DNA of 64,000 nucleotides from Actinomycetes bacterium (GCA_029778715.1 JAKOPT010000019.1:83583-147582); one strand, 5' to 3'; positions 27,120 through 35,069 are shown, counted from the stretch's first letter. Numbers and translations are program-made. The notes: generated by a model not told the origin, from the letters alone.

Positions 27120-27944
27120 ATGAGTTCGACGCTCCTGACCGACGAGGTCTCCGCTGCGATCGCGCAGTTCTACTACTCCGGGGACGGACCGAGTCACACC
27201 ACACTGACGAGGACGTTCACCGCCTGCGGGCTCGGCGACGTCGACCCCTACGACCCGTCCACCGGCACTCCGAACAAGCAGCAGCGGGTCCTGACGGTCT
27301 GCGCCGCGGCCCGTCGCCGGCCTAGCGACGTGAACGACAAGCTCCTTGACCTGCTCCTCACCGACCTGCGGATCGCACGCCTCTTCCAGATCGACGAGCC
27401 GAAGGTCGTTGAGCGGGTCGCCACCCTTCGCAGTGCGCTTGCGGTGAAGGGGGTCGGGCTCGACGAGGATGGCCGTCTCCAGCGGACCAACCCGATCAAC
27501 CTGGCCACCGGCGGTCGCGCCGCACTGGACGAGCAGCTGGCGCGGCTCCAGCACAACGTGGAGGACCCTGGCGCTCTCCTCGGAGGGGCGAAGGAGCTGC
27601 TGGAGTCGATCTGCAAGTTCGTCCTGGAGGAGCAGCAGATGCTGCCTGATCGCAAGATGGACTTTGACGAGCTGTTGGCGCTCGCGCTCGACCGGCTCAA
27701 GCTCCAACCCCAGACGGTGAACGCGGAGGCTCCGGGCGGCAAGCAGCTGCGTGCGATCTACCAGTCGGCCAAGACCACCGCCTCGACGATCAACGAGCTA
27801 CGCAACCTGCAAGGCACAGGGCACGGTCGGACGCTGCCGACGGGCATCAGCAAGGAGACCGGCCGCTACGTGATCCGCGAGGCCACGCACGTAGCCGAGC
27901 TGCTGCTCTCCACGCACGACCGGCAGATGGGACGGACCGCCTGA
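27120..27944 (+). CDS. Abi_C (abortive infection C-terminal domain) protein
   Basis: 274 aa. The C-terminal ~150 residues match the Abi_C pattern: ELLESICKFVLEEQQMLPDR, FDELLALALDRLKL, then YQSAKTTASTINELRNLQGT, GHGRTLPTGISKETGRYV and a final helix EATHVAELLLSTHD. The N-terminal part has no domain I recognise. Abi_C proteins act in phage-exclusion systems; the RNase/HEPN-like activity suggested for relatives is not shown here. Alone on its strand between the five-hairpin array and a sixth hairpin, which is unusual and may indicate an RNA partner. Confidence 0.75.
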   Translation: MSSTLLTDEVSAAIAQFYYSGDGPSHTTLTRTFTACGLGDVDPYDPSTGTPNKQQRVLTVCAAARRRPSDVNDKLLDLLLTDLRIARLFQIDEPKVVERVATLRSALAVKGVGLDEDGRLQRTNPINLATGGRAALDEQLARLQHNVEDPGALLGGAKELLESICKFVLEEQQMLPDRKMDFDELLALALDRLKLQPQTVNAEAPGGKQLRAIYQSAKTTASTINELRNLQGTGHGRTLPTGISKETGRYVIREATHVAELLLSTHDRQMGRTA

Positions 27945-27950
27945 TCGCTT

Positions 27951-27972
27951 GCCCGGAGCGGGAGCGAAGGGC
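27951..27972. repeat. sixth copy of the constant-loop hairpin
   Basis: GCCC-GGAGCGGGAGCGAA-GGGC, 7 bases after the Abi_C stop. Same 14-nt loop as the upstream array, so the gene is flanked on both sides by this element. Confidence 0.75.
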
Positions 27973-28068
27973 TCACTCCGTCCCCTATGAGTGCAGCGAC
28001 CCCGCCACCTGCTGATGTAGGCACGGGGCCGCCGTGGGCACGAGACCGGTGATCATAGCCTCGTTGGT

Positions 28069-28518
28069 TCACTCCTCGTCGCCGAGCTCCGGCTCCTTGG
28101 TAGTGGCCATATGCATGTCGAGCTTGATCGCCTCGATCAGATCGAATGCCGGCTTGCTGATCGCCTGGTCGGGCAGACCTAGCTTGCCAAGCAGAGCCTC
28201 GATGCGCTTGCTCTCGGAGCGGTCGCCCTCGACCGGCGGCACCAGGTAGTACGCGTAGAGCAGCTCGACGACCTTGGAGCGCGCGGGTCGAACCCGCTTG
28301 CGAGCTGCGTCCTGGCGCCGCCGCAGAGCCTTGGCCTCCGCCCTGCGCTTATCGGCCTTCTCCTTCGCGTCCAGCTGCGTCAGCCAGCGACGCAGGTCGG
28401 CCGCCGTCGCATTGGGCGGGAGCTTGGGCCGTTGTGGCGTCTGCACGGCCGTCTGACCTAGGTCGAGCAGTTCACCGGGTCGCTCGGTCTGCTGGGCGTC
28501 ATCGCTGGTCTGGTCCAT
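28069..28518 (-). CDS. hypothetical protein with charged helical middle
   Basis: 149 aa. GAGAGGAAG precedes the ATG at 28518. The centre (residues about 50-80, KEKADKRRAEAKALRRRQD) is a strongly basic helix, followed by SKVVELLYAYYLVPPVEGD. No family recognised. An AT-rich palindrome (28632-28643) upstream may control it. Lies between the Abi_C gene and the second serine recombinase. Confidence 0.55.
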   Translation of the reverse strand: MDQTSDDAQQTERPGELLDLGQTAVQTPQRPKLPPNATAADLRRWLTQLDAKEKADKRRAEAKALRRRQDAARKRVRPARSKVVELLYAYYLVPPVEGDRSESKRIEALLGKLGLPDQAISKPAFDLIEAIKLDMHMATTKEPELGDEE

Positions 28519-28631
28519 GGTGGCTTCCTCTCGCCTAAGCCGGGCACTCAGTCCGGCATCTCACGGCCAGCGGTCGCCGGCCGTTGGCGGTACGTCGTCG
28601 CCACCGTCAGTTCGCCCTCTTGGCGCCTTGG

Positions 28632-28643
28632 ATTACTAGTAAT
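28632..28643. promoter_or_regulatory. perfect palindrome ATTACTAGTAAT in an AT-rich patch
   Basis: A 12-base perfect palindrome at the 3' edge of the recombinase gene and about 115 bases upstream of the 28518 start, next to ATTC-GCG-GAAT. In a region of about 65-70% GC such a site is a likely operator or recombinase site. Confidence 0.45.
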
Positions 28644-28676
28644 GATTCGCGGAATGGTTTCCGTAAATGATCGAAG

Positions 28677-29267
28677 TCAGCCGGAGGCATACACCCCGGT
28701 CCCGTTCAGGGCTTCGTACAGCGTCTGCCGGGACACTCCGAGGTCGCGGGCCACCCGCGCCTTGGTCACGCCCTCGGTGACGCGCTTCTTCGCGTCCTCG
28801 ACCTGCTCGGGGGTGAGCGCCTTCTGCTTGCGGTAGACGCCCTTGGCCTTGGCGATGGCGATGCCCTCGCGCTGCCGCTCCAGCAGCAGCTTGCGCTCCA
28901 GCTGCGCGATCGCAGCGAGCACAGTCAGCATGAACTCGCCGTGAGGGGAGTCGGTGTTCAGCTGTGGGTTGTCGACGAACTCGATGTCGACGCCCTTGGC
29001 CTGGAGCTGCTCGACGATGTCAAGGAGGTCCTTGGTCGAGCGCGCCAGCCGGTCGGGGGACTGCACCTTCACCAGATCGCCCTCGCGGACGTAGCCCAAC
29101 ATCGCCTCCAGCTCGGACCGCTTCGCTCGGCTCTTCCCCGAGACCTTCTCCTCGAAGAGCTTGTCGACGTCAGTGAGCGCCAGCAGCTGCCGGTCGAGGT
29201 TCTGGTCGGTCGACGAGACGCGGGCATACCCCACCGTCTGGCCCTGCCGCCGTTGTTGTCTGCTCAC
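28677..29267 (-). CDS. small serine recombinase (resolvase/invertase family)
   Basis: 196 aa. The catalytic Ser lies in GYARVSSTDQNLDRQL; arginines follow in VQSPDRLARSTKDLLDIVEQ; the E-helix region LTVLAAIAQLERKLLLERQ and a C-terminal Hin-like HTH (VARDLGVSRQTLYEAL) complete a full-length Tn3/Hin-type protein. GTG start behind AAGG. A perfect GTATC-CAT-GATAC palindrome (29295-29307) in its promoter is a candidate binding site. It could resolve element dimers or invert a segment; no matching second site was found. Confidence 0.9.
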   Translation of the reverse strand: MSRQQRRQGQTVGYARVSSTDQNLDRQLLALTDVDKLFEEKVSGKSRAKRSELEAMLGYVREGDLVKVQSPDRLARSTKDLLDIVEQLQAKGVDIEFVDNPQLNTDSPHGEFMLTVLAAIAQLERKLLLERQREGIAIAKAKGVYRKQKALTPEQVEDAKKRVTEGVTKARVARDLGVSRQTLYEALNGTGVYASG

Positions 29268-29294
29268 GATTAAAACCTTCCGACGCTTCTGTCA

Positions 29295-29307
29295 GTATCC
29301 ATGATAC
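29295..29307. promoter_or_regulatory. palindrome in the resolvase promoter
   Basis: GTATC-CAT-GATAC, 28-40 bases before the GTG of the serine recombinase. It contains the same TATCCA core as the iterons upstream of rep (33.9-34.1 kb). Possible resolvase site or operator. Confidence 0.45.
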
Positions 29308-29354
29308 AGGTAGGTGAGCTGACGCACGAGCGGTAACGCTGCGCGCCTGTCGGC

Positions 29355-29655
29355 CAGGGCCTACCTCAACAAGCTGATCGGCTATATGGCCATCACCGAC
29401 GGCCAGGCGGCCCGGAGACGTACTGGGGCCGTGTCGCGGCCAGCAAGGTCGGCCAGCGCGGCGAGGACGTCGCAGCGCTCGATCTCGACGAGCTCGGGCC
29501 GAGGGTGGCGACGTTACTCAGGCACCTGCTCATCGAGTCGCGCCGCTACGAGCGGGCGCTCGGGAGGCTGCCGAACCTGCGGGGTCTCGACGCCATACCC
29601 GCGCCTCGGCGGCCGGTGGCCGGCCGCCTGACCTGCGCACGCGGCGAGCACTGAC
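29355..29655 (+). pseudogene. remnant of an unrecognised gene
   Basis: Two adjacent frames carry protein-like sequence: AYLNKLIGYMAITDGQAA (from about 29355) and then, in another frame, ETYWGRVAASKVGQRGEDVA continuing to a stop at 29655 (…AGRLTCARGEH). The break at about 29,405 and the lack of a start codon or ribosome site suggest a decayed gene fragment. No family recognised. The rest of the 29,268-29,704 gap is promoter DNA. Confidence 0.35.
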
Positions 29656-29704
29656 CTCGCTCATCCCCGTCCTCTTGTCACAGACGCTGGGTAGGCTTCT
29701 GTCC

Positions 29705-30298
29705 ATGTCAGGAGGGACGCCATTGCCGATCATCCAGGTCTTCTACGAAGTCCCCCCGGACCTTGCCGTTGGTCTTGCCACCGGGGACATGACTCGATTC
29801 GGCAGTGTCGTGCGGGGTTCGAGCCAGATCGTCGCCCACCTGAAAGAGGTTCAGGCGCCCCGGAAGCCCTCTGAGGGTGCAGTTCAGCGTTTGGCGGCGG
29901 CCGCGCGTGACCCCAAGGTCATGATGCCCGTGCTCGTGGTCTCTGCGGCCACAGCCGTAGTCGGCGGAGGCGCACTCTTGGTCGTCAAGCATCAGCAACG
30001 AGTCGACGCGCTGGTAGCGGCGTTGACCGAGTACCTTGCTGCTGTCCGCAAGGGCCAGCTCGGCCCGGATGACATCAATCGCGTGCTGGCAGCACTCGAC
30101 GACGTGCCTCGTTTCGCATTGCGCCACGACGCATTTGCACCGCTCGTGCGTGAGGTGGTCTTGATCACCCAGAAGCTGGCTGAGGCCAACTCCTACGAGT
30201 TGCCTGAGGCGGCCAGTGACGTGAAGTCCGGCGGATCGCTTGTACAGCTCCGATCGTCGCTGAACTCTCAACTCGACATCATGCGCGACGCCGCCTGA
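29705..30298 (+). CDS. hypothetical protein with one membrane span
   Basis: 197 aa from ATG 29705 (MSGGTPLPIIQVFYEVPPDL). One hydrophobic span around residues 75-97 (VMMPVLVVSAATAVVGGGAL), the rest soluble and helical. A TAGGCT seven bases before the ATG suggests a leaderless start. Directly followed (19 bases) by the PLD-like gene, so the two may work together. No family recognised. Confidence 0.55.
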   Translation: MSGGTPLPIIQVFYEVPPDLAVGLATGDMTRFGSVVRGSSQIVAHLKEVQAPRKPSEGAVQRLAAAARDPKVMMPVLVVSAATAVVGGGALLVVKHQQRVDALVAALTEYLAAVRKGQLGPDDINRVLAALDDVPRFALRHDAFAPLVREVVLITQKLAEANSYELPEAASDVKSGGSLVQLRSSLNSQLDIMRDAA

Positions 30299-30317
30299 TC
30301 ACGGCCACCAAGCTTCA

Positions 30318-31295
30318 ATGCCAAGGGTGATCACCACAGCAATTGGCTGGCTGACTGACGCGCTGGGGGAACTCGACGGTCCAGCGCTCCTGACGAGCCC
30401 GTTCCTGAGCTACGACGCTTGCCACCGGATCGCGGTCGCAGCTGAGCAGTCTGACCACGGGTTCATCCTCGTCACCACGCTGGACGCTGGAGCCGTGGCC
30501 GGCGGGTACCAGTCGGTGCAGGGGTTGGCGAGGCTCCTCGCTGCGGGCGTCGAGGTTCGCCACGTCGACCGGCTGCACGCGAAGTGCTTCGTACTCGGTT
30601 CCCGAGGGATGCTCGGCTCCGCCAACCTAACCGGGCCCGGGCTTGGCTCGTCCGCCACCGCCAACCGCGAGCTGGGTATTGAACTCGACATGGACCAACG
30701 CACCCACGCCGTGCGAGCGATCCGGGCGTGGCCCGCGCGCCTCGTCTCTTCCGAGGACTTGGCCGACCTCTTGGGTAAGGCCAAGCGCCTGACTCGCACC
30801 GCCCAGGACGACGCGGACGCGCTCGACGCCGACACCGCCCTTGCCCAGGCAGAGCGACTGCTTACGGACGCGCGTGACCCCGACCGCAGTCTTTGGCTGA
30901 AGCTGGAGTACGGGGACCCGGCGTTGGACGGCTGGCGCGAGTCCTCCTTCTTCGCCAGCCCGAAGAAGGGGAGGCCCGGCTTCCGACCAGGAGACCTTGT
31001 CCTGATCTGCGCCAAGGACACCAAGGACTGCTATGCAGTCGTGGAGGTCACCAACGACCCCGAGTTCCAGCCCGCCGACTACCTCCAGTGGACGGCACTG
31101 AACGATCGTGGTGCCGAGGAGCGCTGGCCCTGGGTGAACAGGACGAGGCCACGGCTGGTTCCCGGCGAGCTGATGCAGCTGAAGCTGAGCGAGCTCGGGG
31201 TCAGTGGCCAGGCCCTCCAGAACGGCCACGTCCGGCTGAAGTTCGACCAGTTCACCGCGGCGGTCCGAGCACTGGCGCGACTCGCCACCGGCTGA
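30318..31295 (+). CDS. PLD-like (HKD) protein with PUA/EVE-like C-terminal domain
   Basis: 325 aa. One PLD-type motif: LHAKCFVLGSRGMLGSANLT (HxK...GSxN) near residue 85; PLD-like nucleases need two such motifs, so it would act as a dimer. The C-terminal half contains RPGDLVLICAKDTKDCYAV, which looks like an EVE/PUA-type ligand pocket able to sense modified bases. That combination occurs in restriction-type defence proteins. Partner of the preceding membrane protein by position. Substrate not known. Confidence 0.65.
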   Translation: MPRVITTAIGWLTDALGELDGPALLTSPFLSYDACHRIAVAAEQSDHGFILVTTLDAGAVAGGYQSVQGLARLLAAGVEVRHVDRLHAKCFVLGSRGMLGSANLTGPGLGSSATANRELGIELDMDQRTHAVRAIRAWPARLVSSEDLADLLGKAKRLTRTAQDDADALDADTALAQAERLLTDARDPDRSLWLKLEYGDPALDGWRESSFFASPKKGRPGFRPGDLVLICAKDTKDCYAVVEVTNDPEFQPADYLQWTALNDRGAEERWPWVNRTRPRLVPGELMQLKLSELGVSGQALQNGHVRLKFDQFTAAVRALARLATG

Positions 31296-31342
31296 CAGGA
31301 GAAGCACGGCCACCGTCGGTGCGGGCGACAACACTTGACCTC

Positions 31343-32555
31343 ATGCCCAACCGTCCGGTGAACGATAAGCAGCGCAAGGTCCTGGAGTGGCTCTCGACCG
31401 GTGGCTCGGTGGATCCACCGGAACCCGAGATGAAGCTCAGCGCAGCGGCTCTGAAGACACGTGGCCTCGTCAAGGTGCGACGACCCGGTGGCGTGTGGAC
31501 CGCCGAGCTGACGGACGCCGGACGGCACTACATCGAGCACGGCGCCTACCCTCCGACGCCTGAGCTGGCGCCCAGGCCACGTGATGCCCGGACTGACAAG
31601 GAACCGAAGCAGACGGCCTCCAGGCGGTCGCTCGGGAACTCGGTACAGGCCAGCTCGCCGGAGACAGACCAAAGCGAGACGGCGTCCTCGGACGCCGCCG
31701 AGGCTGGACCGGAGGTGCCGCTGGCCCAAGTCGTGCGCCGACCCCACCAGGCTGTGAAGGAGGTCCGCGATCGGCCCGGCCGACTTCCGAAGTTCGCTAG
31801 GCGGCGCTGCGTGCTGATCCTGCAATCGCTTGTCTCGGAGGCGCTTGCTCGTGGCTGGAAGGTCACGCCAGTGGCCGGAGAGGTCCACCGCGACTATTGG
31901 GGCGGCCGGTCGGTGCGCTACGAGAAGCAGTCTCTGCTCCTGATCGACGCCGGTCACGCACCCGTGGGTCTGGTGTTCGACGAGGTGACCAAGCGCCAGC
32001 CGCACGTCGACTCGAAGGAGGATGCGGCTCGTCGAGCCCGAGGTCTGTACGTCTCGGCGCCGACCTACGACTACACGGGCACGGGCCAGCTCCGGCTCCA
32101 TCTGACCGAGCACGACAGGAAGATGCGGAACAACTTCACCGACACCGCCACGTCACGCGTCGAGGACAAGATCGACGCGGTGCTGGACCTCATCGAGGCA
32201 GCGACGCAGCAGGCCATCCGCTGGGAGGAGGAGCGACGCCGTCGGGAGGAGGAAGAGGCGGCCCGACGCCGCGAGGCCCAGCGCATCGCCGAGCTGCGCC
32301 ACGAGTACGGGCAGTGGGAGAGGGCTTTCACCGAGGGGTGCTGCGGCCTGGCACGAGCACCAGCAACTCTGCGCGTATGTCGCGTCGGTCGAGCAGGTGG
32401 CCCCTGAAGGCTCGGCACAGTTCATCGAGTGGGCGCGTGGCTACCTGGCCGCCACCGACCCACGGCTCCGGCTACCCGCCGGTGAGGCGCCCGGGTGGAC
32501 CCACGAGCAGCGCGTCGGGCACGGGCCCTACGTGAAGCCGCAGTATGGCTGGTGA
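31343..32555 (+). pseudogene. hypothetical DNA-binding-type protein with an apparent +1 frameshift
   Basis: ATG 31343 (MPNRPVNDKQRKVLEWLS). N-terminal winged-helix-like segment, a low-complexity linker (about residues 75-120), a middle domain (FARRRCVLILQSLVSEALAR), and a long basic/acidic coiled-coil (IRWEEERRRREEEEAARRRE). Near 32,340 the frame ends in a short odd tail, but the +1 frame continues with protein-like AWHEHQQLCAYVASVEQVAP to a stop at 32553-32555 (…KPQYGW). Either a one-base change or a programmed shift at GGGTGCTGCGG. Function unknown. Confidence 0.5.
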
Positions 32556-32569
32556 GCAGCGGCGCACTG

Positions 32570-33853
32570 TCAGTCAGCAGGCAGCAACTCGCCCAGGTCC
32601 TCGAACTCAGCGAGGACGTCGTCGCGGCTCCGGGCTCCGCGGGACAACTCTTCGCGGACGCGATCGCTGGCCTCAATGGCGGCCCGGAACTGGCGCTCCA
32701 TCAAGACGCCGTGCAGGCTGCCGTCGTCACCCTGAACCGCAGCGGCGGCCTGCATGGCTGGCTGGATCGCGGCGCGCACTCGTCCGAGGGTGAGGTACTG
32801 GTCGTAGGCTCCGCCGTCGGCTAAGGCTCGATTGATCTGCAATCCGAAGTCATCGGCCGAGACGGGGACGATAACCGGGAGGTGGACGTACGAGTCCTTC
32901 TCTGCTGTGGTCGTGACCATGGCGTAGACCGACTCCAGGCCGCGCCGGAACGTTTCGAACGGAGCCTTGCCGGACATCACCACGCTTCGGTGGACCAGTT
33001 GGCTCGGTCCGAACGAGGTGCTCACCATGGACCCCTGGGGGAGGAGCGTCAGCGCCTCGAAGAGAGAGCGACGGCCGCTGATGGGGTCGTCGTCCAGGCT
33101 GTGGACCATGCGACTTGGGTTGGCGTCCGGCACAAAGATCACCGACTCGCCGTCGTACTCGTCGATGCTGTTGCGAAGAGTGAAGACTTGACCATTGCCC
33201 TGGGCTGCCAGCGACAGGGCCAGCCCCTTTGCCAGCGCCTTGGCTCCCAAGGTGTCCGGTCCGTGTACGTAGAAGTTGACCCGTGACTCCAGGGAGCGTT
33301 GGTCGGCCAGGTGCGCGGCCCGCTGGCGACGGAGCCTGTTGATGGGAACCGAGGTGCCGCGCCGGATCGCGTCGCGGACGGACAGTCCCTCCTCGCGGAC
33401 CTCCAAGTCGATGCTTCGCGATCCTCGGCGCCCGCGACTGGCGGTTTGCCGACGCTCCGCCTCATTGACGTCGTACCGCCAGTCCCAGCCCTCCGATGCA
33501 ACGACCTCGTCGTCGGGGTAGGGGTACTTGCCGTCGGCCTGCTCACTCTGGCGCTCGTGCGTCATGTACTGCAAGGTGCGCAGCAACCCTGCCCTGCCGC
33601 CCTTGACACGCTCGACCATGCCCTCGGGCACACCGAACCAGCGCGCGAGAGTCTGCGGCTCAAGGTTCACGTCGGTCCAGAGCGCCACGTGGTAGTGCGG
33701 CTCCACACCCTCGTCCTTGTCATGTAGGACGTACGCCCAGCCCTTGATGGACCGGAAGGCGAGGCCGCGCAGGAGCATGTCATGGTTGAAGAGCGGTTCG
33801 CCGGTCCGGCCGTTGCGGAGGAACTGGACGAACTTGTACGAGCGCACGGCCAT
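32570..33853 (-). CDS. rep: HUH-type replication initiator with degenerate P-loop ATPase domain
   Basis: 427 aa. N-terminal Rep_2-like HUH domain: WAYVLHDKDEGVEPHYHVAL carries the HxH metal site and LLRTLQYMTHE the catalytic Tyr. The C-terminal half has FYVHGPDTLGAKALAKGLAL (P-loop-like, with Ala before the Lys) and VIFVPDAN (Walker B-like), as in Rep proteins that join an endonuclease to a helicase-like domain. ATG 33853 is preferred because GAGAGGGG precedes it; the longer TTG frame to 33907 runs into iterons. Likely starts rolling-circle replication of the excised element. Confidence 0.75.
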   Translation of the reverse strand: MAVRSYKFVQFLRNGRTGEPLFNHDMLLRGLAFRSIKGWAYVLHDKDEGVEPHYHVALWTDVNLEPQTLARWFGVPEGMVERVKGGRAGLLRTLQYMTHERQSEQADGKYPYPDDEVVASEGWDWRYDVNEAERRQTASRGRRGSRSIDLEVREEGLSVRDAIRRGTSVPINRLRRQRAAHLADQRSLESRVNFYVHGPDTLGAKALAKGLALSLAAQGNGQVFTLRNSIDEYDGESVIFVPDANPSRMVHSLDDDPISGRRSLFEALTLLPQGSMVSTSFGPSQLVHRSVVMSGKAPFETFRRGLESVYAMVTTTAEKDSYVHLPVIVPVSADDFGLQINRALADGGAYDQYLTLGRVRAAIQPAMQAAAAVQGDDGSLHGVLMERQFRAAIEASDRVREELSRGARSRDDVLAEFEDLGELLPAD

Positions 33854-33891
33854 CGCCAGCCCCTCTCGGTCGGGGATGCGACCCAAGGTCG

Positions 33892-34068
33892 TATCCAGAA
33901 TATCCAAACTGTGACCAGTCTAGAGCATATCCATATCCATCGCAAAGATACGCGTCTGGGATATGAACCCCACTGAGGCGCGGACGCGCACGCAAGCCCA
34001 ATCTGAGACTGATAGGGGTCGAGCTGGTGTTGGCCTCGAACGCTCATATCCAAGATATCCAGTATCCA
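33892..34068. repeat. TATCCA iteron cluster upstream of rep
   Basis: TATCCA occurs at 33892, 33901, 33928, 33934, 34047, 34056 and 34063, with an inverted GGATAT at 33959. Most copies are ATATCCA. The cluster is just 5' of rep and is the most AT-rich stretch of the element. Probable Rep-binding origin or rep/xis operator. Confidence 0.65.
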
Positions 34069-34173
34069 TGCATTTCTCAGTTCTCGTGATGCAACTTGGT
34101 AGGCCGCCTAGCCGGAACATCGGGTACAGCGGTCCCCTGTGGTGTTGAAACCGCCTCTGACCAGCGCAAACGC

Positions 34174-34206
34174 GTGTACCCGTTTGTGTACCCGAAACGG
34201 GTACAC
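34174..34206. repeat. hairpin and direct repeat of GTGTACCCG
   Basis: GTGTACCCG at 34174 and 34186, followed by CGGGTACAC at 34198-34206 with an AAA loop: a perfect 9-bp stem. Lies between rep and the 3' end of the excisionase-like gene. Could be the double-strand origin nick hairpin or a terminator for xis. Confidence 0.55.
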
Positions 34207-34219
34207 GGGTCCGGGGCGC

Positions 34220-34591
34220 CTACGCAGCCAGCTCGGTCTGCTCGCGGACCTCGGCCGCCTCTCGCAGCGTCGCCGTCACCACGCCCAAGACGTCAAGGCC
34301 CATCGGGGGAGCGGCCGCGGCCATTCGCTCGGCCCACTCCTGGACTGTCTCCTTGCGGGCGGGCTCGCCCGTCGCCCCGGCAGCCTTCGCTGGCTTGACG
34401 CCGGCAACCATCGCGTCGAGCTCGGACCTCCTGAACCGGATGCCGGCCCCGACGCGAACCTTCTTGATGAGGCCCTTCTCGGCCCACAGGTTCAACGTGG
34501 ACCGCGCTCCGTAGCCGAGGCTGGTGGCCTCCTTCGCGGTGAGCAGGTCCCGCGCAATGGTGCTGCCCTGAATCGTCATCTCAGCCGTCAC
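34220..34591 (-). CDS. xis: excisionase-like helix-turn-helix protein
   Basis: 123 aa. HTH_17/MerR-like N-terminal domain: LLTAKEATSLGYGARSTLNL, then WAEKGLIKKVRVGAGIRFRR, the usual layout of excisionase/RDF proteins on actinobacterial integrative elements. The GTG at 34591 or ATG at 34579 may start it. C-terminal part is Ala-rich. Encoded near the integrase and transcribed toward rep. It might set excision or control rep; which cannot be told. Confidence 0.7.
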   Translation of the reverse strand: MTAEMTIQGSTIARDLLTAKEATSLGYGARSTLNLWAEKGLIKKVRVGAGIRFRRSELDAMVAGVKPAKAAGATGEPARKETVQEWAERMAAAAPPMGLDVLGVVTATLREAAEVREQTELAA

Positions 34592-34677
34592 GGTTCCCAC
34601 CCCCCCTTCGTCATGTCTGTTGAAGCAGGACGCGGGTCTATCCCGTCGCCTGCGGCACCCGATTCGTGCCAGAAGCA

Positions 34678-34902
34678 CTCCCGGGTCGACGCCTCGTCGA
34701 CCAACGCGCCTACGCGCGCTCTGTGCCCAAGATCGCTTGCGGCACAACGACCTGTGCCATCACGTCTCCCGGTCGACGCCTCGTCGACCCACGCGCTTCG
34801 CGCTCTGGACCCATGAGAAGCCTTGTTGTGCCTACGTCACTTCGACCCTGCTCCGAAGCGCTCCCGGTCGACGCCTCGTCGACCACCGCGCCTGCGGCGC
34901 TC
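34678..34902. repeat. three ~43-bp tandem-hairpin repeats
   Basis: Copies at 34678-34723, 34766-34807 and 34859-34902. Each contains GGTCGACGCCTCGTCGACC (8-bp stem, CCT loop) followed by a second small hairpin whose sequence differs but still pairs: CGCGC-CTAC-GCGCG, CGCG-CTT-CGCG, GCGCC-TGC-GGCGC. Spacing 88-93 bases. No gene is present in the 34,592-35,145 interval. Confidence 0.7.
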
Positions 34903-34954
34903 AGCTCGTACCAGGGCCCTCAACGTCACGGTTGTGCTCGTGTACCAGCCAACT

Positions 34955-34987
34955 CGTGTTGACACGACTTGACAGCGTGGGTACAAT
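34955..34987 (+). promoter_or_regulatory. near-consensus sigma-70 promoter with overlapping palindrome
   Basis: TTGACA (34959-34964), 17-base spacer, TACAAT (34982-34987): the best promoter match in the window. CGTGT-TG-ACACG (34955-34966) overlaps the -35 as a possible operator. It points toward the 3' end of the integrase gene, with no protein-coding gene downstream. Confidence 0.7.
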
Positions 34988-34993
34988 CAAGAA

Positions 34994-35069
34994 GTTGTTG
35001 GTCCACGCGTGAACATCACATGCAGTTGTACACAGCACAGATCCCAACCCGGCGACTCTCCGAGTCGCC
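34994..35069 (+). ncRNA. candidate short RNA ending in a hairpin
   Basis: From the predicted start after TACAAT to a perfect GGCGACTC-TCC-GAGTCGCC stem (35051-35069), about 75 nt. No T-run follows, so termination is uncertain. If read further it would be antisense to the integrase mRNA. Confidence 0.35.

Noticed and set aside
34139..34816. 225-aa plus-strand ORF across the xis region
   Set aside because: Runs antisense through xis and the three hairpin repeats, no start signal or recognisable domain.
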